A DNA stretch of 10,386 nucleotides from JANQLU01 sp964434955. GTDB taxonomy: Bacteria > Planctomycetota > Planctomycetia > Pirellulales > Pirellulaceae. The position numbers were made by a program, and so were the translations under genes. Position 1 is the stretch's first letter, and every line of letters starts with the position of its first letter. Below the pieces are notes generated by a model that saw only the letters and a program-made list of their open reading frames with translations, had not been told where the DNA came from and did not search any database. The stretch covers positions 1 to 10,386 of the forward strand of contig CAYSXI010000189.1 of the NCBI GenBank assembly GCA_964434955.1, read 5' to 3'. Below are positions 1 to 5,583 of this stretch, piece after piece.

Positions 1-1272
1 GAAGTTAGGGTCCTTATCGAGCTGAAAGATTTTTGCGAATAGCTCGTAGTCCTTTTCGCCAATGATTTTTTTGACTTCCTCCTTGGTCCAAACGTAGTAC
101 TTCCCTTCCTCGCCTTCGCTTTCCGCATCGAGTGCCGAGTAAAACGCGCCTTGGGGATGCCTCATTTCCGCGATCACAAAATCGCAGATCCCGCGCGCGA
201 TCTCTTCAAAGTCTTTTCGTTTTGCAAGCGCCGAGGCTCTCGCATAAACCGAGGCCAACTGCCCATTGTCGTAGAGCATTTTTTCGAAATGCGGAATTCT
301 CCAATAGCGGTCAACGCTGTAACGATGAAAGCCACCACCGACATGATCATAGATTCCGCCGAAGTACATTTTTTCAAGCGACTGAATCAACATGTTTCGG
401 GCAGGTAAATTATCCCACCGCTCCGCGGCCTCGAGCAGCATCACATAGTTGGAAGGTTCTGGAAACTTGGGGACCTGGTCGTTTACCGGACTGAATCCAA
501 AACCGCCCCAAATCGCGTCATAGTTTTCGGCAAGGGACGTCACCGCCGAATCAATCAAATCGACTTCCGGCTTGAACTCTGTTTGCTTCCTGCTGGTATT
601 CAGGCTTTTTTTGAGTAGCGCGGTGATATATTCGCCGTCGCTTTGGATCTTTTCCTTTTTCTCCGACCAAAGCTCGTTGATTTTCGTTATCACTTTCAAG
701 AAACCGACACGAGCTCCGCGGTCTCCGTCGCGTGCTGGAAAATAGGTTCCGCCAAAAAACGGTTTTGCGTCCGGAGTTAGAAACATGGAGAGTGGCCAAC
801 CGGTTCCACCACCGCTGCGCGATTCACGGAGATAGATGGTGAGGCTGGTCATGTAAATGTTGTCCACGTCCGGCCGTTCTTCTCGGTCCACCTTGATACA
901 GATAAAGTTCTTGTTGAGGAACTCCGCGATCTCCTTGTCCATGAACGACTCGCGCTCCATCACGTGGCACCAATGACAAGAAGAGTAGCCAATCGATAGA
1001 AAAATTGGCTTGTCTTCCTTGATTGCCAATTTCAGAGTTTCTGCGTTCCAGGGTCGCCATTGCACGGGATTGTAGGCGTGCATCAAGAGATAGGGACTGG
1101 TTTCGTTAATCAGTCCGTTTGGCTTGCCTTTCTTTTCGACGTGGGCAAGCGGATCATCGTTGACCTTACGCTTCTCCTGTTTTTCATTGACCGGTTTTTC
1201 CTGTTGGGATTCCAGGTCAGCAACATTGAGAAACGCCAACAAAAAGCAAATCGATACCGCGAGCGACTTCAT
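1..1272 (-). CDS. Exported DUF255 / YyaL-type thioredoxin-domain protein (3' end outside window)
   Basis: The frame is open from ATG at 1272 to base 1, so about 424 N-terminal residues are seen and the C-terminus is cut by the window edge. A short hydrophobic stretch (residues 3-18, SLAVSICFLLAFLNVA) looks like a signal peptide, suggesting action outside the cytoplasm. The DUF255/thioredoxin-like domain covers about residues 50-215 and carries GYSSCHWCHVM with a CxxC pair (Cys99, Cys102), followed by KVDREERPDVD and GGTGWP, all family hallmarks. About residues 245-400 begin the alpha/alpha-barrel-like part, with YDHVGGGFHRYSVD, PHFEKMLYDN and DAESEGEEGKYYVW. Members (bacterial YyaL, human SPATA20/SSP411) are poorly characterised; a redox or sugar-related role is only assumed. 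The gene lies 114 bases after the 1387-3732 gene on the same strand. Its Shine-Dalgarno is weak (GGA, 7 bases before ATG). An extended -10 and an inverted repeat lie just upstream. Family assignment is firm; function is not. Confidence 0.93.
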   Translation of the reverse strand, partial: MKSLAVSICFLLAFLNVADLESQQEKPVNEKQEKRKVNDDPLAHVEKKGKPNGLINETSPYLLMHAYNPVQWRPWNAETLKLAIKEDKPIFLSIGYSSCHWCHVMERESFMDKEIAEFLNKNFICIKVDREERPDVDNIYMTSLTIYLRESRSGGGTGWPLSMFLTPDAKPFFGGTYFPARDGDRGARVGFLKVITKINELWSEKKEKIQSDGEYITALLKKSLNTSRKQTEFKPEVDLIDSAVTSLAENYDAIWGGFGFSPVNDQVPKFPEPSNYVMLLEAAERWDNLPARNMLIQSLEKMYFGGIYDHVGGGFHRYSVDRYWRIPHFEKMLYDNGQLASVYARASALAKRKDFEEIARGICDFVIAEMRHPQGAFYSALDAESEGEEGKYYVWTKEEVKKIIGEKDYELFAKIFQLDKDPNF

Positions 1273-1280
1273 TGAAACAT
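1269..1280 (-). other. Three-codon upstream ORF overlapping the start of the DUF255 gene
   Basis: On the minus strand ATG-TTT-CAA-TGA runs from 1280 to 1269, and its stop overlaps the gene's start codon (bases 1272-1270) as ATGA. Such a mini-ORF could deliver terminating ribosomes to the real start and compensate for the poor ribosome binding site. It may also be chance; nothing else supports translation. Confidence 0.2.
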
Positions 1281-1281
1281 C

Positions 1282-1311
1282 CAATCGAAAAAAGCAAAAG
1301 CCTTTCGATTG
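1282..1311. promoter_or_regulatory. 30-base inverted repeat upstream of the DUF255 gene (candidate operator)
   Basis: Perfect 9-base arms CAATCGAAA (1282-1290) and TTTCGATTG (1303-1311) are separated by 12 bases. The distal arm overlaps a -10-like element on the minus strand, and the proximal edge lies 9 bases before the start codon, where bound protein would block transcription or ribosome access. The core AATCGAA-N14-TTCGATT has the same geometry as the repeat at 5537-5566 before the LanC-like gene. If transcribed by read-through from the upstream gene, it could also fold into an RNA hairpin. Confidence 0.45.
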
Positions 1312-1316
1312 TATCA
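1308..1316 (-). promoter_or_regulatory. Extended -10 element of the DUF255 gene promoter
   Basis: The minus strand reads TGATACAAT (1316-1308): a TGn extension followed by TACAAT, five of six matches to the -10 consensus. No good -35 hexamer sits 16-18 bases upstream, as is usual for extended -10 promoters. Transcription would start near 1301, giving a leader of about 30 bases. Confidence 0.4.
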
Positions 1317-1346
1317 GGTTTCCGTCCGGCGATACCGAAGGAACCC

Positions 1347-1361
1347 CGGCTCAATGAGCCG
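1347..1361. other. Short GC-rich hairpin between the orphan exported gene and the DUF255 gene
   Basis: CGGCTC (1347-1352) and GAGCCG (1356-1361) form a 6-bp stem with an AAT loop, 26 bases past the stop codon of the upstream gene. There is no T-tract on either side, so it is not a canonical intrinsic terminator. It could still protect the 3' end of the upstream transcript. Confidence 0.3.
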
Positions 1362-1386
1362 CTGCGGCCGAAACCGGTTGACGACG

Positions 1387-3732
1387 CTATTTGTTCGTTT
1401 TGTTTTTCACTTTGCCTTCGGTTATGGTCACAATCGCTGCGGTTTGCTTCGCAACCCGTGAGGCATATTCTCGTGTCAGTTCTTCGCCAATTTTTTTGAT
1501 CACATCGAACTCCCGAGACAACTTTTTCACGGCAGCCAGATTGCCCTGATTCAACCCTTTCATGGCATTGCACCAGTGCAACAAAAGCGTGAGTTGCTGT
1601 TCCTGCGCCAGTGCCGCCGGACCATTGACCGTTTGCGGTTTTGGGAACATTTCCGGATTGACCTTGAGCATTTGAAGGTGGACCTCGTAGCCTTCGGCCA
1701 TCAACGCGGCGAAAGCGTCGCGATCTTGCTCATTGGGAAGAAACTCCGCAAAAGGATTTTCTAATTCTGTCAACGCGGCAAGCATCGCGCCTAATTCAAC
1801 TTTGGCAAGCGCGCTACACCAGTCGAGCCCCGATTTCTTAAGGTGGCGAACCTGCCCGTTGATGCCGACCAGCATCCGAACCTGAAAACCGATCCGCTCT
1901 TCCAGAATCTGGTCGATCGCTTTTCGTTCTTCGCGATTTGTATTCGTGAAGATCCAATCGAAATGCGAAACGGCTTGTCGGTATTCATAAAAACCAACGA
2001 AGCGGTAAAGCACGTCGGGGTCGACAATGTTGATCTGACAACTGTAGAACCCGATCCCCGAGTTTCGCACACCACCGCCAGATCCGAATCTTCCTCCACC
2101 ACCCGAAACAATTTGCGGTGGGGTGGTTTTCACTTTCGGCGTTTTGGTATTTGGCAAAGGTTGTCCATGATTTCCCTCGACCGGTTTAGTGAAAAATGGT
2201 TTCGTTGGGTCGCCGTAGTAAGGGTCCAGAGCGCGCGGATTCAAGTAGGGTCCACGCGGTCGACAAAAGTAGGGAGCACTGATTCCATTGCCGATATAGC
2301 GGCTTTTACCAAGCTTGCCGGTGAACCCCGCAAGGTAACTCGGTGCAGGCGCAACGATGTGTGAAGGCGCTGGTGCGGTCGTGTACGACTTTCCTGGCTT
2401 GATCATGTAGCTTTTTGGGGATTCCGGCTTCGAAGGGCCCGTCGATTTTTTCGTCCAGGTCATTCCGGTCGGCTGATAGGGAACGGTCCGATGACAATCC
2501 AATTCGCGATAGGGGTAGTGGCCAACGTAGATGTGCCGTCGCTCAACCAACGCACGAAGGTCCATTGGAATCGTTTGATTTTCCTTGCGCACACTGAACG
2601 GGAATGGCGGCATCCGAATTTCACCTTGATCCGCGGGACCGGCGAAACTGAAAGGCGCTTTGACCAAACCGCCAAAATTGGAAGCATATCCGTGTCGGCC
2701 TTGAAGCCAATAACGGGTTCCATAGTGAAGCCGCCCGCCAAGCTCAATCAGCCGTGCATGTGAGTTTCTGGCCTCGGTAACCAAACCGCGAATTTCTCCG
2801 ACCAATTCCTCATCCTTCAGGTCCTCGTTTGTCAAACGCGGCTGAAACTTTTGGATCAGTTCGGGAATCACTTTGCCATCGATTGCAACGACAATCGCGG
2901 ATTCGATTTTCGACTTCTGACTTGCTCCGTTCTTGCTCAGCACATCAGCGGCATTTTCAAGTCGATAGATTCGCGAAATCAGCTCGGCTTCCACGTTCTC
3001 GATCCGGATCTTTTCCAGCCTCTGGCTTCGTGCTTGAAACAAGAGTTCCAGCTGCTTGACGATCGCATGGTCCGGGTCCAGCTTCTCAAGTTGCTTGCGA
3101 AAGTCCCGTTTCCCCTGCTCACTGAGGCGTTCCTGATACCGCGCAATCTGCTCAAGTGAATTGACTTGACCCCGGAACTGTTCGAGCCTGCGTAGCTGCT
3201 GTTCGAATTCATTGAATGACTCCGGAACACGATCCTCGAGCTCAATCTCTGTTTCCAGTTTTTTGAGCTGTTCTTCAAAATTCCCGGAAAGTGCTTGAAC
3301 GGCGACATGGAGTTCAACAAGGCTGCTGGCGGGAGCGGCTGAATTGCCCGAGTATTCGATCTTGGGGAGCCGAACACTCAGGAATAGCTTGTCGAGCGAG
3401 CTGACATTGTTTTCTTCCAATTGTTGGTTGATCTTGTCGATGTCTTCGTATTTCATTCGCGACGCAAGTTTCTTGATCGCCATTTCGAGCGCAAACTTGT
3501 TGTCGACCTGGTAGGCCGGAAGGACTTGCTCCTTGATGATCTTCTCGGCCTTGTTTTCATTTTGCCCGACCGCGAACGTATCCCCATTCGCGAAAGCCAA
3601 TGCCGCGACGAAAACGATTCCGCCCAATACAATTTTCTTGCGCATTCGAGTCATGACCTGTAAACCTTGAAAAAGAAAAGATGGAGATTGGCCATCGAAT
3701 TGCCAACTCAACGAAAGATGAGATTCCGACAT
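1387..3732 (-). CDS. Exported orphan protein: coiled coil, Pro/Gly-rich linker, helical C-terminal domain
   Basis: I do not recognise this 781-residue protein. The strongest start evidence is GGGAGGG at 3747-3741, 8 bases before ATG 3732. However, the hydrophobic signal segment begins only at Met27/Met30 (MRKKIVLGGIVFVAALAFA, cleavage likely near residues 47-54), so ATG 3654 or 3645 would give a conventional signal peptide. Residues about 60-125 are helical. Residues about 145-265 are rich in E, K, Q, R and L with heptad-like spacing, consistent with a coiled coil. Residues about 335-545 are aromatic, Pro-rich and basic, with a doubled APAPS motif (453-464), ending in Gly-rich SGGGGRFGSGGG (543-554). 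Residues about 570-770 are again helical and contain Cys565, Cys639 and Cys721. A secreted or envelope-associated structural role is a guess. The gene has its own promoter at 3850-3878 and precedes the DUF255 gene on the same strand. Confidence 0.85.
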   Translation of the reverse strand: MSESHLSLSWQFDGQSPSFLFQGLQVMTRMRKKIVLGGIVFVAALAFANGDTFAVGQNENKAEKIIKEQVLPAYQVDNKFALEMAIKKLASRMKYEDIDKINQQLEENNVSSLDKLFLSVRLPKIEYSGNSAAPASSLVELHVAVQALSGNFEEQLKKLETEIELEDRVPESFNEFEQQLRRLEQFRGQVNSLEQIARYQERLSEQGKRDFRKQLEKLDPDHAIVKQLELLFQARSQRLEKIRIENVEAELISRIYRLENAADVLSKNGASQKSKIESAIVVAIDGKVIPELIQKFQPRLTNEDLKDEELVGEIRGLVTEARNSHARLIELGGRLHYGTRYWLQGRHGYASNFGGLVKAPFSFAGPADQGEIRMPPFPFSVRKENQTIPMDLRALVERRHIYVGHYPYRELDCHRTVPYQPTGMTWTKKSTGPSKPESPKSYMIKPGKSYTTAPAPSHIVAPAPSYLAGFTGKLGKSRYIGNGISAPYFCRPRGPYLNPRALDPYYGDPTKPFFTKPVEGNHGQPLPNTKTPKVKTTPPQIVSGGGGRFGSGGGVRNSGIGFYSCQINIVDPDVLYRFVGFYEYRQAVSHFDWIFTNTNREERKAIDQILEERIGFQVRMLVGINGQVRHLKKSGLDWCSALAKVELGAMLAALTELENPFAEFLPNEQDRDAFAALMAEGYEVHLQMLKVNPEMFPKPQTVNGPAALAQEQQLTLLLHWCNAMKGLNQGNLAAVKKLSREFDVIKKIGEELTREYASRVAKQTAAIVTITEGKVKNKTNK

Positions 3733-3740
3733 GAAAAGAT

Positions 3741-3747
3741 CCCTCCC
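3741..3747 (-). promoter_or_regulatory. Strong Shine-Dalgarno favouring start 3732
   Basis: The minus strand has GGGAGGG eight bases before ATG 3732. It is one of the two best ribosome binding sites in the window and the main reason for choosing the longer start, although the signal peptide would fit ATG 3654 or 3645 better. Those internal starts have only weak AAGG or AGGT upstream. Confidence 0.55.
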
Positions 3748-3784
3748 AAAGATGCCCCAGAAATTGTCGGAAGTAGACGGGCGA

Positions 3785-3810
3785 GAACGAAAATCGTTCC
3801 GCTTGCGGAA
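3785..3810. other. Two overlapping hairpins in the leader of the orphan exported gene
   Basis: GAACGA-AAA-TCGTTC (3785-3799) and TTCCGC-TT-GCGGAA (3797-3810) are perfect inverted repeats that share the three bases 3797-3799. In an RNA from the promoter at 3850-3878 they lie in the 5' untranslated region, about 50-80 bases before ATG 3732, and cannot both form completely. No known riboswitch fold is recognised. Confidence 0.3.
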
Positions 3811-3849
3811 GCAATTCGCTCCAGCTCATTGGAAGTTGGTTCGCTCTGA

Positions 3850-3878
3850 ATTATACGGAAACTCAAGTTTGCGTACAA
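3850..3878 (-). promoter_or_regulatory. Sigma70-type promoter for the orphan exported gene
   Basis: The minus strand shows TTGTAC (3878-3873), a 17-base spacer and a perfect TATAAT (3855-3850). A start near 3843 would give a leader of about 110 bases to ATG 3732. The spacing is ideal, but only the TTG half of the -35 matches consensus. Confidence 0.5.
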
Positions 3879-3921
3879 GAAATATCCACGGCTGCTAATA
3901 GGCATTTCGGGGGTGACTCTA

Positions 3922-3935
3922 GCATGGGTCCATGC
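3922..3935. repeat. 14-base palindrome GCATGG-GT-CCATGC downstream of the transglutaminase-like gene
   Basis: Perfect 6-base arms flank a 2-base centre, and CATGC follows again directly, giving a CATG-rich patch in the 244-base gap 3733-3976. It could be a protein-binding site or a weak 3' end hairpin. No T-tract accompanies it, so it is not called a terminator. Confidence 0.25.
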
Positions 3936-3976
3936 ATGCAATCCCCTCAGCAAACCATGTTTGACTTCATCGCAAG

Positions 3977-5185
3977 TTACTTCAGCTTGAGTGTCGTAAT
4001 CGACTGCTTCTCCGTGCCCGTTTTTACCTTTTGGCTGGCCAACAACTTTCCCTCAGGCGCATCGAAGACTTCGATGAGATACTCCTTCCGCAACTCGGCG
4101 TCGAAAGTAAGAAAATCGTTGGTGTCTGCCGACTCGTCTTTACTGCTTCCGGAGAAGGATTTATCCGTGCCCGACAAACTGACTTTGACAAATGTTTTCA
4201 CGCGTGTTGTACCATCGTTTCCAACAACACGAACCATTAACCGATGCCCAGACTTTTTGGGTTTCGCCAAGGCATTGTATCGCTCGGTGACATTGACCGC
4301 CGGCACGGTCCTGTCCCGACGATTCCAGGCAAGAGGGAAATAGGAATCTGTTTTCTGAAAACTGGTTGCATAGATCGCGTGAATGCGAGAGTCCTTTTTG
4401 GCTTGCGACGCGTCGTTGACAAACCAACCGTGGTTCAACCCCTGCTTGCTGGGCTCGCAGGCTCCCGTGAAATGCCATTTGCCATCCCAGATTTCAACCC
4501 AAGTATGATTGCCACGCTTGTTGGTCCACATCGGTGTTCCCGCAAGTCGCGCCGGAACACAAACACTTCGACAGGCATCACTCAGTAGAATTGAAAGCCC
4601 GGTGCAGGATGCGACGCCTTGCTCAATGGATTCGCTGGGCGCCTGGTCGGGGCGTTTGCGTTTGGTTGAATAGCGAACCTTGACCAACCCAAAAAGTTGT
4701 TCGTTAAGTTTTTGTGCCGCCTCGGCTGGCGTCTTGCATTCCTTCACGATGGGCCAAGCCTTGGCAAACATCTCGGAACGCCAGGCCTCGCGTTTCTCAT
4801 TCACGTTGGCATAAGCAACCACGTCATTGAAAAAGAGCTCCTCGGGAATGGACTTTCCCCATGGCGTTTTCTCACGGGCTTCGTAGGCCAGTCGAACGTG
4901 CTCAAGGAGGAACTTCGCGGTAAGCGATTCGAGGTCCTTCTTGGGCATGTTTGCGATCAAAAACTGCATTGCCGGCTTCTGCGATTTTTCAATTTCCGCT
5001 AGCGCTTTTTCCAGCTCGGATCGGTTCTCACCGCTCTGCTCAAGGGCCTTTCCAACATGGTCGCCCCAGTTCACGGATGACGACTGATCCTGAGCGGACG
5101 AAATGGAAGACGTGAAAACAAAGAACGTCAGGCAAATTATGGCCGTCGTCAGCAGGTTGATGGGGGTCACCAGGTGGTTTCGCAT
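3977..5185 (-). CDS. Exported transglutaminase-like cysteine protein
   Basis: From ATG 5185 this is a 402-residue protein beginning with a clear signal peptide (NHLVTPINLLTTAIICLTFFVF, then a small-residue segment ending SSAQ, residue 32). The open frame extends to an ATG at 5371, but those extra 62 residues are polar, have no ribosome binding site and cross a -10 element, so the shorter start is preferred. The centre matches the transglutaminase core: GVASCTGLS with the candidate nucleophile Cys194, GNHTWVEIWDGKWHF with His227, then GACEP, where Glu244 would be the acid in place of the usual Asp. This set is typical of protein- or peptide-acting transglutaminase-like folds (cross-linking, deamidation or proteolysis), which cannot be told apart here. 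About residues 50-150 form a helical N-terminal region; residues 310-402 look like a beta-sandwich, perhaps carbohydrate- or wall-binding. It is transcribed divergently from the LanC-like gene. Confidence 0.88.
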   Translation of the reverse strand: MRNHLVTPINLLTTAIICLTFFVFTSSISSAQDQSSSVNWGDHVGKALEQSGENRSELEKALAEIEKSQKPAMQFLIANMPKKDLESLTAKFLLEHVRLAYEAREKTPWGKSIPEELFFNDVVAYANVNEKREAWRSEMFAKAWPIVKECKTPAEAAQKLNEQLFGLVKVRYSTKRKRPDQAPSESIEQGVASCTGLSILLSDACRSVCVPARLAGTPMWTNKRGNHTWVEIWDGKWHFTGACEPSKQGLNHGWFVNDASQAKKDSRIHAIYATSFQKTDSYFPLAWNRRDRTVPAVNVTERYNALAKPKKSGHRLMVRVVGNDGTTRVKTFVKVSLSGTDKSFSGSSKDESADTNDFLTFDAELRKEYLIEVFDAPEGKLLASQKVKTGTEKQSITTLKLK

Positions 5186-5229
5186 TTCGAACACTTTGAT
5201 TGGTATTTTGTATCCAGGTTTACGGTAAT

Positions 5230-5245
5230 ATAATGTTGACATTAT
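5230..5245. promoter_or_regulatory. 16-base palindrome in an AT-rich divergent promoter region
   Basis: ATAATGT-TG-ACATTAT is a perfect 7-base inverted repeat with a 2-base centre. It contains TTGACA (5236-5241) reading rightwards and touches TATAAT (5249-5244) reading leftwards. A dimeric regulator bound here would control both directions: the transglutaminase-like gene and the RNA or leader at 5265-5409. Confidence 0.4.
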
Positions 5246-5262
5246 TATAAATGCGACATCAT
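5236..5262 (+). promoter_or_regulatory. Candidate rightward promoter for the structured RNA
   Basis: A consensus TTGACA (5236-5241) is followed, 15 bases later, by CATCAT (5257-5262), four of six matches to TATAAT. The spacing is short and the -10 weak, but a start near 5269 would coincide with the beginning of the stem-loop series. Confidence 0.3.
5244..5249 (-). promoter_or_regulatory. -10 element for the transglutaminase-like gene
   Basis: The minus strand carries a perfect TATAAT at 5249-5244; the region 16-18 bases upstream has only a weak -35 (TGGATT or GTGGAT). A start near 5237 gives a leader of about 50 bases to ATG 5185, which agrees with the choice of that start over 5371. Confidence 0.4.
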
Positions 5263-5264
5263 TG

Positions 5265-5409
5265 GAATCCACTTCCGATTCATCAGTGCTCTCGTCTCGA
5301 TCATTGATTGAATTTGGATTCATTTGCATGGGGACTTGTTCCGCATGCAATCCGTGACTTCGGTCACGCAATCATCTGGCTCGTTGGCGATTGCCCGCGA
5401 GCCTTTTTT
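5265..5409 (+). ncRNA. Candidate structured small RNA or attenuator leader (four stem-loops plus terminator)
   Basis: Four consecutive stem-loops are seen on the + strand. SL1 pairs GAATCCA (5265-5271) with TGGATTC (5315-5321), and inside it ATTCATCA (5278-5285) with TGATTGAAT (5305-5313, one bulge). SL2 pairs TTGCATG (5324-5330) with CATGCAA (5344-5350), continued by GGGA/TTCC across a bulged G. SL3 is CGTGAC-TTCG-GTCACG (5353-5368), the very stable C(UUCG)G tetraloop. SL4 is GGCTCG/CGAGCC (5378-5403) with an inner GGC-GATT-GCC, followed by T6. Orientation is set by the UUCG loop and the T-tract, which make sense only on this strand. No coding potential is evident. It may be an independent sRNA or the attenuated leader of the LanC-like gene 175 bases downstream. 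I recognise no known RNA family. Confidence 0.5.
5378..5409 (+). terminator. Intrinsic terminator ending the structured RNA
   Basis: GGCTCG (5378-5383) pairs with CGAGCC (5398-5403); within it GGC (5386-5388) pairs with GCC (5393-5395) around a GATT loop, with a 2x2 internal mismatch. Six T residues (5404-5409) follow directly. No protein gene on the + strand lies upstream in the window, so the transcript it ends must arise inside the intergenic region. Confidence 0.6.
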
Positions 5410-5536
5410 ATTAAGCGAATCATCTTGCCTCGTGTTCGTTTTGGCAATCTTCGCCTCAGCCGGGTTCGCACGCCTGCGAGTCATTTCGCCGATGGATCTC
5501 TCCCAATTCGATCAACACGAATGAAGAGTTGAGGCC
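5410..5536. other. Intergenic stretch without recognised content
   Basis: Between the terminator and the LanC-like promoter region I see no convincing gene, tRNA or repeat. Small open frames here have no ribosome binding site and run through the terminator hairpin. With the preceding parts it completes the 398-base gap 5186-5583. Confidence 0.5.
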
Positions 5537-5566
5537 AAACCGATAAAATAGTGAGATCATCGGTTT
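5537..5566. promoter_or_regulatory. 30-base inverted repeat upstream of the LanC-like gene (candidate operator)
   Basis: AAACCGAT (5537-5544) and ATCGGTTT (5559-5566) are perfect 8-base arms separated by 14 bases. The distal arm touches the -10-like TAAAAT (5544-5549), and the proximal edge lies 17 bases before the start codon. Its core AACCGAT-N14-ATCGGTT matches the repeat at 1282-1311 in sequence pattern (AAYCGAW) and in exact spacing. Confidence 0.45.
5544..5549 (+). promoter_or_regulatory. -10-like element of the LanC-like gene
   Basis: TAAAAT matches five of six consensus bases and would start transcription near 5556, leaving a leader of about 28 bases. The -35 at 16-17 bases is poor (TGAAGA/ATGAAG), which suggests a weak or activator-dependent promoter. 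Confidence 0.35.
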
Positions 5567-5573
5567 CCTGAAC

Positions 5574-5578
5574 GAGGG
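5574..5578 (+). promoter_or_regulatory. Ribosome binding site of the LanC-like gene
   Basis: GAGGG lies five bases before ATG 5584, a good Shine-Dalgarno that fixes the start codon in front of the signal peptide. Confidence 0.65.
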
Positions 5579-5583
5579 ATATT

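Noticed and set aside
1843..2364. 173-codon open frame on the + strand opposite the orphan exported gene
   Set aside because: No recognisable motif; the minus-strand frame across it is continuous for 781 codons with promoter, ribosome site and signal peptide.
5186..5371. N-terminal extension of the transglutaminase-like protein to ATG 5371
   Set aside because: It would bury the signal peptide behind 62 polar residues, has no Shine-Dalgarno and crosses a perfect TATAAT that probably drives the gene.
5455..5485. tRNA-like T-arm around GGGTTCGCA
   Set aside because: The flanking five-base stem does not pair properly and no acceptor, D or anticodon arms can be placed around it.
5308..5532. Small + strand frames (74 and 66 codons) before the LanC-like gene as a lanthipeptide precursor
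   Set aside because: The translations lack a Ser/Thr/Cys-rich core after a leader, have no ribosome site, and run through the UUCG hairpin and the terminator.
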